Shown here: positions 36,272-43,832 of the stretch, piece after piece
How the letters are laid out: every line of letters begins with the position of its first letter
Position numbering within the stretch: the first letter of the stretch is position 1
DNA from: Magnetofaba australis IT-1
GTDB taxonomy: Bacteria > Pseudomonadota > Magnetococcia > Magnetococcales > Magnetococcaceae
Length of the DNA stretch: 64,000 nt
NCBI RefSeq assembly: GCF_002109495.1
Contig: NZ_LVJN01000020.1
Coordinates: 229,001-293,000 of the forward strand
Direction of reading: 5' to 3'
Notes under the pieces: generated by a model
The model's database searches: none
What the model saw: only the letters and a program-made list of their open reading frames with translations
Told to the model about the DNA's origin: nothing
Position numbers and translations under genes: made by a program

Positions 36272-37003
36272 TTAGAGATCGCCGGTGGCCAGATTGCGCG
36301 GGAACAGATGCGACGAAGCGCTCTGGCGGCGGCGATAGAGTTGCGCTGGACGATTAGCCCCAGTGCGCTTGCGGCCCGCCGCGCTCTCCACCACCCCGGC
36401 GTCGAGTATGCGTTTGCGAAACGCGCTCTTCTCGATTTTGCGGCCCAGCAGAATCTCATACACCCGCTGCAGCTCCGACAGGGTAAACTCCTCCCCCAGC
36501 AGATGCGCGGGCAGCGCCGTATACGCCACTTTGCCGCGCAGGCGCTGCACCGCCGCCGTGAGCAGTTCCGTGTGGTCGAACGCCAGCGGCATATCCACGC
36601 CATCCTCCGTCACCGGCCGCCACTGCGCCTGCGCCGCGCCCCAACCGTGGCTCAGGGTCACCCCCTCGGCGGGCAGCAGGGCGAAGTAAAGCACGCTCAA
36701 CGACCAGCCGCGCGGGTCGCGACCGCCATTGCCCACCGTGGCGACTTGTTCCAGATAGGGCGAGGCCACGCCGGTCTTGCCGTGCAATTTGCGCCGCGCG
36801 GCGGCCTCCAGGTCGACGTCCACACCCACATCAATAATCCCTCCCGGCAGCGCCCAGCGATCCTTGTGCGGATGCTCGCCGCGCCGGTAGAGCAGCACCT
36901 GCAACTGCTCCTCCAGCACGGTGAAAATCGCCATATCCACCGTGGCGATGGGCGCGCGGTAGGCGGTGATGTCGTACTGCTCTAAAAATGCGGCTTCATC
37001 CAT
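36272..37003 (-). CDS. nrtR: NrtR, Nudix-related repressor of NAD metabolism
   Basis: 243 residues from the ATG at 37003. A Nudix-like domain (about 15-150: IATVDMAIFTVLEEQLQVLLYRR, RWALPGGIIDVGVD, RDPRGWSLSVLYFAL) matches the NrtR family. The Nudix box is degenerate (ARRKLHGKTG instead of REL and EET), so hydrolase activity is unlikely. A winged-helix C-terminal domain follows (FTLSELQRVYEILLGRKIEKSAFRKRIL). NrtR represses NAD biosynthesis genes and is released by ADP-ribose. It is divergent from pncB, with a matching palindrome in between. Confidence 0.85.
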   Translation of the reverse strand: MDEAAFLEQYDITAYRAPIATVDMAIFTVLEEQLQVLLYRRGEHPHKDRWALPGGIIDVGVDVDLEAAARRKLHGKTGVASPYLEQVATVGNGGRDPRGWSLSVLYFALLPAEGVTLSHGWGAAQAQWRPVTEDGVDMPLAFDHTELLTAAVQRLRGKVAYTALPAHLLGEEFTLSELQRVYEILLGRKIEKSAFRKRILDAGVVESAAGRKRTGANRPAQLYRRRQSASSHLFPRNLATGDL

Positions 37004-37044
37004 CACGGCTCTCTTGTTCCTGGAGTGGCATCGTTCTGAAGATG

Positions 37045-37150
37045 AAAGATGTTGGGGCGCTGCCCCAAACCCCGCCAGGGCGTTGCCCTGCACCCGCACG
37101 GGCTCTGCCCGTGACCCGCCAGGGAAATGATTTCCCTGGACCCTCGTTAG
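37045..37150 (-). repeat. Family A palindromic repeat, copy A4 (reverse)
   Basis: Reads TTGGGGCGCTGCCCCAA, CCAGGGCGTTGCCCTGC, ACGGGCTCTGCCCGT, then CCAGGGAAATGATTTCCCTGG and ccctcgttagt. It lies in the divergent nrtR-pncB intergenic region, immediately upstream of the nrtR start. Confidence 0.85.
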
Positions 37151-37283
37151 TTTGGTTTTGCGCGCGCAACGAATGGAATGCGAAAGCCCAACTCGTTTCG
37201 CGCAATTTAAAATTCATCGCTAAATGCATCGCTGTGTGGGGCTGGATTGATTTTTTACTTTGCAAAGCCGCGCGTCAAGGATA

Positions 37284-37308
37284 ACTTAGTGGTACAGGAA
37301 CACTAAGT
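37284..37308. promoter_or_regulatory. Candidate NrtR operator upstream of pncB
   Basis: A perfect inverted repeat, ACTTAGTG (37284-37291) and CACTAAGT (37301-37308), separated by 9 bp and centred 42 bp before the pncB ATG. A weak promoter (TTGCAA, 16 bp, TAACTT) would overlap its left arm. NrtR operators are AT-rich palindromes of similar span in front of NAD salvage genes, so assignment to NrtR is an inference from position and symmetry. Confidence 0.6.
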
Positions 37309-37337
37309 GGGCGCCGCCCTCAATTTGGAGCCGAACG

Positions 37338-38522
37338 ATGATGATCCCATCGCTGCTGGATACGGATCTGTACAAACTCACCATGATGCAGGCGGTGTTT
37401 CACCGCTTTGCCGACGCCCAGGCCGAGTATCGGTTTCATAATCGTTCACACGGCGTGGATCTGCGCCCCATTGCCGGGCAGGTGCGGGCGCAGGCGGAGG
37501 CCATGGGCGATCTGCGCTTCACCGATACGGAGTTGGAATATCTGGCCGGGTTGCCTTTCTTCCAGGCCGACTTCATCGATGCGCTGCGCGGGTTTCAGCT
37601 CAAGCCCAGCGATGTGCATGTGAGCGTTGATGATCAACTCTGCTTGACCATTCGCGGCCCCTGGTTGCGCACCATCCTGTGGGAGACGCCGCTGCTGGCG
37701 GTGGTCAACGAACTGCACTTTCGCCAGATGCTGGGCGAGTCGCCGGATCTGAGCGAAGGGCGTAAACGGCTGCAGGCGAAGATCGAAGCGGTCAAGAGCC
37801 ACCCCCATGCCGACGGTTTTCACTTCAGCGACTTCGGAACCCGCCGTCGTCTGTCGCGTCAGTGGCAGGAGGAGGTGGTGTCCGCCTTTGCCCAGCATCT
37901 GCCGCAATCATGCGTGGGCAGCAGCAATGTGGATATGGCGCGGCGGATGGGGTTAACCCCCATCGGCACCATGGCGCATGAGTTTTTGCAAGGGAGTCAG
38001 GCGTTGGCTCCGTCATTGGCTGAAAGCCAGCGTTACGCCCTGCGCAGTTGGCTGGAGGAGTATGGCGAGCAACTGGGCATCGCCCTGTCCGACGTGTGCG
38101 GCATGGACGCCTTCCTGCGCGATTTCGACGCCGATCTGGCGCGGCGTTATGCGGGGGCGCGGCACGATTCCGGCGACCCCATCGAGTGGGGCGAGAAGCT
38201 GATTGCGCACTATGAGTCGTTTGGCATCGATCCGACCACCAAGCGTATGGTGTTCTCCGATGGCTTGAGCATGGATTCGGCGCTGCAGATCTATGATCAC
38301 TTCCGCGGACGGGCGCAGGTGGTGTTTGGCATTGGCACCAGCCTGACCAACGATGTGGGGGTGGAGGCGCTGCGCATTGTGCTGAAGATGGTGCGTTTGA
38401 ATGGTCAGCCTGTGGCCAAGCTCTCCGACGAGCCGGGCAAGACGTTGTGCGACGATGCGGGATATCTGCAAAAACTGGCGCAGGCGTTCGATGTGCGTCA
38501 GCCCATCGGCGTGGCCATATAA
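37338..38522 (+). CDS. pncB: Nicotinate phosphoribosyltransferase PncB
   Basis: 394 residues, the usual length. It opens with LLDTDLYKLTMMQAVFHRF, contains FSDFGTRRRLS and GSSNVDMARRMGLTPIGTMAHE with the active-site His that is phosphorylated in this family, and later DSGDPIEWGEKLIAHYESFG and FGIGTSLTNDVG for phosphoribosyl binding. It converts nicotinate and PRPP to nicotinate mononucleotide in NAD salvage. The palindrome upstream and the divergent nrtR indicate NAD-responsive repression. The stop codon lies at the very edge of repeat E2. Confidence 0.93.
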   Translation: MMIPSLLDTDLYKLTMMQAVFHRFADAQAEYRFHNRSHGVDLRPIAGQVRAQAEAMGDLRFTDTELEYLAGLPFFQADFIDALRGFQLKPSDVHVSVDDQLCLTIRGPWLRTILWETPLLAVVNELHFRQMLGESPDLSEGRKRLQAKIEAVKSHPHADGFHFSDFGTRRRLSRQWQEEVVSAFAQHLPQSCVGSSNVDMARRMGLTPIGTMAHEFLQGSQALAPSLAESQRYALRSWLEEYGEQLGIALSDVCGMDAFLRDFDADLARRYAGARHDSGDPIEWGEKLIAHYESFGIDPTTKRMVFSDGLSMDSALQIYDHFRGRAQVVFGIGTSLTNDVGVEALRIVLKMVRLNGQPVAKLSDEPGKTLCDDAGYLQKLAQAFDVRQPIGVAI

Positions 38523-38832
38523 TATTGTCAGTTGAAATCAGAATCGGACAGTTTGGGTATTGGTAATGAAAGATATCGAGGGCTCCGCCCTCGAGCTCCC
38601 AACATCAAAATCCAAACCGTGATTCGGGCCATCCATGGCCCTCACCCTTCGGGCTCGCTGCGCGAGTCCGATTCGGCAATCCTGCCAAATCGTGGGCTCC
38701 GCCCACACCCGCTGGGGGCGCGGCCCCCAGACCCCGCCGCCGACCAGTCGGCGGCCAATAGTCAGCGCAAGCTCAATCTATGTCACGCAAACATTGGCCG
38801 TTCTGTGCAGTTTTGGTTTTGACTCGCTATAG
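38519..38832 (-). repeat. Family E MITE-like element, copy E2 (reverse)
   Basis: About 313 bp. The left end TATTGTCAGTTGAAATCAG and the right end (GTTTTGACTCGCTATA) are the E-family ends in inverted order. Inside are CGAGGGCTCCGCCCTCG, GTGGGCTCCGCCCAC, CTGGGGGCGCGGCCCCCAG and GCCGCCGACCAGTCGGCGGC. It begins at the pncB stop codon and separates pncB from the pncA-like gene. Confidence 0.75.
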
Positions 38833-38874
38833 AGTTGACGCGCTGAATAAAGGCGCAGCTACACGCGGACTAAA

Positions 38875-38936
38875 ACTCACGAGGGTCCAGGGCGGAGCCC
38901 TGGCTGGGTCTGGGCCGAAGGCCCAGTCTCTTTTAT
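38875..38936 (+). repeat. Family A palindromic repeat, copy A5 (short)
   Basis: A shortened copy with actcacgagggtccagggcg, CCAGGGCGGAGCCCTGG and CTGGGCCGAAGGCCCAG, ending tctctttt. It lacks the AAATCATTT module. It lies 40 bp before the pncA-like start codon, so it is within or near that gene's leader. Confidence 0.8.
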
Positions 38937-38975
38937 CATCCCTGTCTCTATAAGAACTGACACAGCGAGAACGTT

Positions 38976-39800
38976 ATGGACAAAAAAATCGCTCTGCTGA
39001 TTATCGACCCACAGACGGACTTCTGCGATGCGCAAACCGGCTCGTTGTATGTGCCGGGCGCCGAGAACGACTCCGAGCGGCTCGCGGCTCTGCTGGATCG
39101 CGTCGGCGCTGGCTTCGACTCCATCCATGTGACCATGGACGCGCACTATCGTGACGACATCGGCCACCCGCTGTTCTGGGTGGACGCCCAGGGCAACCAC
39201 CCGGAGGTGGACATTCCGGCGGGCAAATTCCCGGTGGTGTTGAGCGAGGAGGATCTGCTGGAGGGGCGCTGGACTCCTGCTGACCCTGAGATGCGCGCGT
39301 GGGCGTTGGAGTATGTGCACACGCTGGCGTCGGGCAATCGCTACGCGCCGGTGATCTGGCCCTACCACTGTTTGATTGGCGAGCCGGGCGGGACCATCTA
39401 CGCCCCAGTGGCCGCAGCGGTGGCGCGTTGGGAGCTGACCACGGGCAAGCGCGCCCACAAAGTCCTCAAGGGGATGAACCGGCGCACCGAGCACTACAGT
39501 GCGGTCAAAGCGGAAGTGGCGGATCCGGCGGACCCGCACACCATGGTCAACCGCGAGCTGATCGAGGCGCTGTCGGCCGCCGATGAGATCGCCGTGAGCG
39601 GACAGGCGCTTTCCCACTGCGTGGCCAACACCGTGCGCGACATCGCCGATGCGTTGGGCGCCGATCAGGTGAGCAAACTGGTGCTGCTGGAGGATACCGC
39701 CAGCAATGTGCCCACCTTTGAGGCGCTGGGCGAGGCGTTCGTGGGCGAGATGAGCGCGCGCGGCATGCGTTTGGGCAAGTCTGTGGATTATTGCGCCTGA
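38976..39800 (+). CDS. pncA: Nicotinamidase-related isochorismatase-family hydrolase (PncA-like)
   Basis: 274 residues. The cysteine-hydrolase triad can be read: Asp in LLIIDPQTDFCD, Lys in HKVLKGMNRR and Cys in VSGQALSHCVANTVRDI. Possible metal ligands lie in MDAHYRDDIGHPLFW. Nicotinamidase deamidates nicotinamide to nicotinate, the substrate of the PncB encoded upstream. It is longer than typical PncA (about 210), with an insertion before the Lys, so another amide substrate is possible. The nrtR-pncB-pncA neighbourhood supports NAD salvage. Confidence 0.82.
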   Translation: MDKKIALLIIDPQTDFCDAQTGSLYVPGAENDSERLAALLDRVGAGFDSIHVTMDAHYRDDIGHPLFWVDAQGNHPEVDIPAGKFPVVLSEEDLLEGRWTPADPEMRAWALEYVHTLASGNRYAPVIWPYHCLIGEPGGTIYAPVAAAVARWELTTGKRAHKVLKGMNRRTEHYSAVKAEVADPADPHTMVNRELIEALSAADEIAVSGQALSHCVANTVRDIADALGADQVSKLVLLEDTASNVPTFEALGEAFVGEMSARGMRLGKSVDYCA

Positions 39801-39822
39801 TATTGACGCCTGGGTATGGGAC

Positions 39823-39851
39823 AAGAGGCTGGAGCGTGGCTCCAGCCTCTT
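39823..39851 (+). terminator. Hairpin after the pncA-like gene
   Basis: A perfect 13-bp stem AAGAGGCTGGAGC/GCTCCAGCCTCTT with a 3-nt loop (gtg) starts 22 bp after the stop codon. It is followed by ggtctcgtc rather than a T run, so it may end transcription only partly or protect the mRNA 3' end. Confidence 0.6.
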
Positions 39852-39852
39852 G

Positions 39853-40187
39853 GTCTCGTCATGGGAAACCAAAATGGCGTAGAACGGCCAATGTTTGCGT
39901 GACGTAGAGCCGACTTGCGCGAACTATTGGCCGCCGACTGGTCGGCGGCGGGGTGATTCGGGCCATCCACCCCGCCGGCCCCCTCACCCTTCGGGCTCGC
40001 TGCGCGAGTCCGATCCGGCAATCCTGCCGAATCGTCTGGGGGCCGCGCCCCCAGCGGCCAAAGGTGTGCAATTCAGGGCGGAGCCCCACGGTGTGGTTTT
40101 TGATCTTGGGAGCTCGAGGGCGTAGCCCTCGATATCTTTCATCGCCAAAATCGCCAATGCCCAATTATGAATTCAACTGGCAATATA
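39853..40187 (+). repeat. Family E MITE-like element, copy E3
   Basis: About 335 bp. The left part (gaaaccaaaatggcgtagaa) is a degraded E-family end, followed by cggccaatgtttgcgtgacg and GCCGCCGACTGGTCGGCGGC. The right end is caactggcaatatag. It directly abuts copy E4, the two sharing the TATAG junction. Confidence 0.7.
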
Positions 40188-40479
40188 GTCACCGCAATTC
40201 GGAATTGCACAGGCTCCTCAATGTTTGTGTGACACAGGTAAAGCTTGCGCTGACTATTGGCCTCCGGCCAGCCGGAGGCGGGATTGATTCAGGCCATCCA
40301 TGGCCCTCACCCTGCGGGCTCGCTGCGCGAGTCCGATTTGGCAATCCTGCCAAATCGTCATAGGGTCTGTGACCCTTAAGCGGGTGTGTAATGGAATGGT
40401 CCGCTCCGCTACCCAAACGGCCTCGCAATGGGCCAAGATGGTGGTGTGTTTTTCCATCTAAACGGAGTCGGAGCGGACC

Positions 40480-41260
40480 ATGAGCAATCATATCGAAAAC
40501 GGACAGGTACGGGTACTGGGGATTGATCTGGGCAAGAGCGTGTTTCAGTTGCATGGCGTCGATGCGCGCGGCAAAAGCGTTCTCAAGAAGCGACTGAAAC
40601 GAGACGAGCTCCTGGAGTACATGGCGCAACTGCCGCCGCGCCTGGTGGGGATGGAAGCCAGTAGCGGCGCCCACCATTGGGCGCGGAAATTTCAGGGATA
40701 TGGGCATGATGTGCGTTTGATGGCGCCGCAATATGTGAAGCCCTACGTGAAGCGGCACAAGAACGACAGCGTGGACGCTGAGGCGATATGTGAAGCGGTA
40801 CAGCGTCCGAATATGCGTTTTGTGGGGATCAAAAGCGTTGCCCAGCAAGAGATATTGTCGCTGCATCGGATACGCAGTCTGGCGGTGAAGAACCGCACGG
40901 CGTTGGTGAACCAGATTCGCGGACTGCTTGCCGAGTATGGGATTGTCTTTCCCAAGAGCATCAAACAGGCGCGGCGGGCGATTGTGCTGATTTTGAGTGA
41001 ACTCCACAGGGGGCAAGGCGTGGCTGACGGGGATCAGCAAGCGGGGAAACGGTTATCTTCGCACCCTGTTGATTCATGGGGCGCGGGCGGTGTTGCGTGT
41101 AGCGGAGAAAAAGCCGGACCGCCGCAGCCAGTGGGCAGTGTCGGTGTCGGAACGTCGCGGCGCGAATAAAGCGGTGGTGGCGCTGGCCAACCGCATGGCG
41201 CGCAGCGCGTGGGCGATGCTGGTGAAGCAGGAGGCCTATGGGGCCAGCGCCGCTGTGTAG
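40480..41260 (+). pseudogene. IS1111-type DEDD transposase, internally deleted and frameshifted
   Basis: The N-terminal part (40480-about 40995) reads as a RuvC-like DEDD domain (VLGIDLGKSVFQLHGVD, LVGMEASSGAHHWAR, KNDSVDAEAICEA). After RRAIVLILSE the frame turns to nonsense and stops at 41169. The C-terminal transposase domain, with its motif STGGKAWLTGISKRGNGYLR and LLIHGARAVL, appears in another frame from about 40997 to 41260. About 257 residues remain of the usual 340 or so, so the segment joining the two domains is lost. The element cannot move on its own. Confidence 0.85.
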
Positions 41261-41564
41261 AGAGAGCGCAATACAACTCTAAAAGAAAAACAGGCCGATA
41301 AGGAAAGAGAAAGAGATCCCACCAGCCAGGTTGCGAGAGAGAGTCGAGATTGATGGCGTGAAACGGCATAGCCCTGCGTGGTCAAGAACCTGTTTCGCCC
41401 AAGGGCCCATTGAGGCCGAGGGTGTGTTGAGGAGGGCCACGCGCAAATTCCATCAGGGCCAGAGGGCGACAAGCCCCTCATCAACAGGCCGGATACATGG
41501 GCGCGACTAAGCCTCACACATCAGTGGACATTTTCTCTTGCCGTGGCGGAGCGGACCATACATG
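41261..41564 (+). ncRNA. Possible guide (seek/bridge) RNA region of the IS1111-type element
   Basis: About 300 bp without a gene between the transposase remnant and the right IS end. In IS1111-type elements the RNA that guides the recombinase is produced from the non-coding region downstream of the transposase; in IS110-type it is upstream. The upstream region here is only about 90 bp, which fits the IS1111 arrangement. Which bases would pair with the target cannot be read with certainty. Expression is doubtful in this broken copy. Confidence 0.4.
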
Positions 41565-41753
41565 GGCGGAGCCCACGATTTGGCAGGAATGCCAAATCGG
41601 ACTCGCGCAGCGAGCCCGAAGGGTGAGGACCAGGGATGGTCCGAATCACGGTGTAGCTGTTGATCTTAGGAGCTCGAGGGCGGAGCCCTCGATATCTTCT
41701 CGCTTCAAATGTCTCATTCTCTTCTGCGGCGACTATAGTATTCTGCGTCCTGT

Positions 41754-43793
41754 TCACCGCGAGTGTGTTGTGTCGGATTCAGGGATGACGCGCCAGAGTT
41801 GATAAGAACCCGGCGCACGATGCGCCAATTCAAATGCGCCGCCGCCATCGTTGAGGAAGAACAGGCGGCGGGTAAGCTCGTCCATCTCCGCTGCGGGCAG
41901 AACCAACGCCCGATGGCGCGCGGCGTCCAGCATCACCGCCGGGCCGTCGGCGCCAAAGCGTTTGACCTGCGGCGCATGCCGCGCAGAGATCACCACGCTC
42001 GTCGATAGCGGCGCGCCGCCGCCATTGACCTGCAACTCTCCTCGGCTCAAATCGAATAACCAGCCGCCGCCGCGCCAGCTCTGGCCTTGGGGGGTGACGT
42101 TGGCAACAACCATCCCCTTGCCCTGTCCAAACGCTTGTGCGGCGAAATCCCACGTTGCATAGCGTCGTTGCCACGCATCGGGATTCCACGCCAGGCTGTC
42201 GCGGATCAGCAGATAGAGCGGACGGGAGGTTTGGGGAAAGAGTCGCGGCGTCCATTCGCCAGCATCCAACCCCGCTTGCGTCAATAGAGCCGCCGCGTCC
42301 GGCGGGCCAGCGCGCAGGCTCTGCTCCAGCAGGGCAAAGGTCGCCGCCAACTCGCCATTCAACGCCTTGCGCCATGCGTCGATGGCGGCATAGCCGTTGT
42401 GGGCGTAAAAGCGCATGAATCGCGCCGCTGTTTGCGGATCAGCATGGTAGAGCGGACGCGCCAGCGCCGTTAGGCGCCCTCCGGCGTCGGCGTCGTGCAC
42501 ATGGTTGTCCGCCGCCACCGCGCGTCGGCTCATATGGCGCAGCGCGTGGCCGATATCCCACCAACTCCAGATCAGCGCATCCGGCGGCGTATGGTGGGCA
42601 ACCTGCTCCCAGGCGGCTAGCTCGCGGGCGTCGAAGGTGGGCGCCCGCGCCACCCGCAACAGATGTTCATGCTCAATCGCCGCGCACAGCAACAGCGCCA
42701 CGGCCAATCCAACCCCAGCGCCCCGTGGCGAGGCGTGGCCCCAGCGGCGCCAGAAAAATTCCAGCAACGCCGCCAGACCAAAGCCCAACAGCGGCGCGGT
42801 GAAGATCAGCAGGCGCTGCGAGCCCACTGCGCCCCACATCCCCAGCGTCACCCATGGCAAGAGATACAGCGCCGCGCGACGTCGCGTGATGAGCAAGCCC
42901 ACTGCGCCCACTGCGCCCAGCCCCAGCAGCAGCGGATGCCCAACTGTTCCATACAGCAACAGCTCCGCGTCCGGGGGGAAGAATTCGGCGATGCCCGCCG
43001 CTGCTGGCGGGATGTCGGCGGCGTGGCTCTGGGTGATGAGTTGGATGAGTTGCGCCGTTTCTCCCAAGAGGTGAGCCGGGGCCGGGAGCCAGGGCGTCGC
43101 GCCCAGTAGGGCGATGAGAGCCGCGCCCCCAAGTCGCCGCCATTGGCGTCGGTCATTGCGCCACGCCGCCAGCATAAACAGCAGGAGTGCGCCTGTTACC
43201 GCCAGCGCGGCGTTGGGCCACCACCACAGGAACAACCAATAGAGGATCAGCGCCACGATCAGCGCGCGCGCGTGTCTGCGCTGGACGAATTGAAACAGCG
43301 TCAGCGCCAATCCCAGCAGCAGCGCGCCGTTGAGGGGGTCGGTATCCAACCAGCCCAGGCCGCTGCGCATGAAGGTGCGCGGCGCCTCCATCCCCAGCAG
43401 CGCGCCGCCCGCCGCCAGCCACAGCGATCCGCCCAGGGCGCGTCCCCACAGGAACAGCGGAATCGCCAGCAGCGGACCGAGCAGGGCAGGCAGCAGGAAT
43501 CCTGCCCGCATCAGGGGGATATCCAGGGCGCTGGAGAGGAGATTCAGCAGATGCGCCGACAGCGGCGCCACGGTGGGCGCGGGGATGGTCAGCGGCGGAC
43601 CGGAGGCCTCCAGCCCGCCCGGGTAGTCGCCTTCGCGCAGGGCTTGCGCCAGATCCAGCAGGTAGTAGCCGTCGGCGGCGTGAATGATCGGTTCGCCATG
43701 CAGATGGGTCTGCTCCGTGGGCAGCGCCAGATGCGGCGCGTCCCACAGTCGCATGATCACGCCAAAGGCGACGATGCCCAGCAGCAGCGCCAC
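41754..43793 (-). CDS. STT3/PglB-like oligosaccharyltransferase
   Basis: 679 residues from a GTG at 43793; no better ATG is in frame, though the frame is open to 43839. About eleven to thirteen membrane helices occupy residues 1-390, followed by a soluble C-terminal domain. STT3 hallmarks: DGYYLLDLAQALREGD in the first loop, LGWLDTDPLNGALLL matching the DxD metal site of PglB (YDTD), and IWSWWDIGHALRH in place of the substrate-binding WWDYG. STT3 enzymes transfer lipid-linked glycans to Asn of proteins in the periplasm. The Tyr-to-Ile change in WWDYG is unusual. No pgl-type cluster is adjacent; a Kef-type gene precedes it by 39 bp. Confidence 0.75.
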   Translation of the reverse strand: MALLLGIVAFGVIMRLWDAPHLALPTEQTHLHGEPIIHAADGYYLLDLAQALREGDYPGGLEASGPPLTIPAPTVAPLSAHLLNLLSSALDIPLMRAGFLLPALLGPLLAIPLFLWGRALGGSLWLAAGGALLGMEAPRTFMRSGLGWLDTDPLNGALLLGLALTLFQFVQRRHARALIVALILYWLFLWWWPNAALAVTGALLLFMLAAWRNDRRQWRRLGGAALIALLGATPWLPAPAHLLGETAQLIQLITQSHAADIPPAAAGIAEFFPPDAELLLYGTVGHPLLLGLGAVGAVGLLITRRRAALYLLPWVTLGMWGAVGSQRLLIFTAPLLGFGLAALLEFFWRRWGHASPRGAGVGLAVALLLCAAIEHEHLLRVARAPTFDARELAAWEQVAHHTPPDALIWSWWDIGHALRHMSRRAVAADNHVHDADAGGRLTALARPLYHADPQTAARFMRFYAHNGYAAIDAWRKALNGELAATFALLEQSLRAGPPDAAALLTQAGLDAGEWTPRLFPQTSRPLYLLIRDSLAWNPDAWQRRYATWDFAAQAFGQGKGMVVANVTPQGQSWRGGGWLFDLSRGELQVNGGGAPLSTSVVISARHAPQVKRFGADGPAVMLDAARHRALVLPAAEMDELTRRLFFLNDGGGAFELAHRAPGSYQLWRVIPESDTTHSR

Positions 43794-43832
43794 ATCGCGC
43801 CAGCCTGTCAGCAGCGGCGGCGGGGGGAGGGG

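Larger units (their letters stand above)
40389..41564 (+). mobile_element. IS110-family (IS1111-type) insertion sequence with decayed transposase
   Basis: About 1176 bp. Inverted repeats containing ATGGTCCGCTCCGC occur near both ends (40396-40409; reverse at 41546-41559), slightly inside the tips as in the IS1111 subgroup. A DEDD transposase gene starts at 40480 but is internally deleted and frame-disrupted. About 300 bp of non-coding sequence follows it, the side where IS1111-type elements carry their guide-RNA region. It sits precisely in a GTGGGC...GCCCAC palindrome of repeat E4 without visible target duplication. Confidence 0.8.
40184..41739 (+). repeat. Family E element E4, split by an insertion sequence
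   Basis: The left part 40184-40388 (tatagtcaccgcaattcgg to aagcgggtgtg) and the right part 41565-41739 (ggcggagcccacgatttggc to gcggcgactatagt) join into one E element when the intervening IS is removed. The join restores gtgtgggcggagcccac, as found intact at 54948. Ends: TATAGTCACCGCA at left against the reverse complement TATAGTCGCCGCA at right, a near-perfect terminal inverted repeat. Confidence 0.75.

Noticed and set aside
39853-41739. Small proteins encoded in the E repeats
   Set aside because: Several short open frames occur, but they change between copies and follow palindromes. None has a consistent start or ribosome-binding site.
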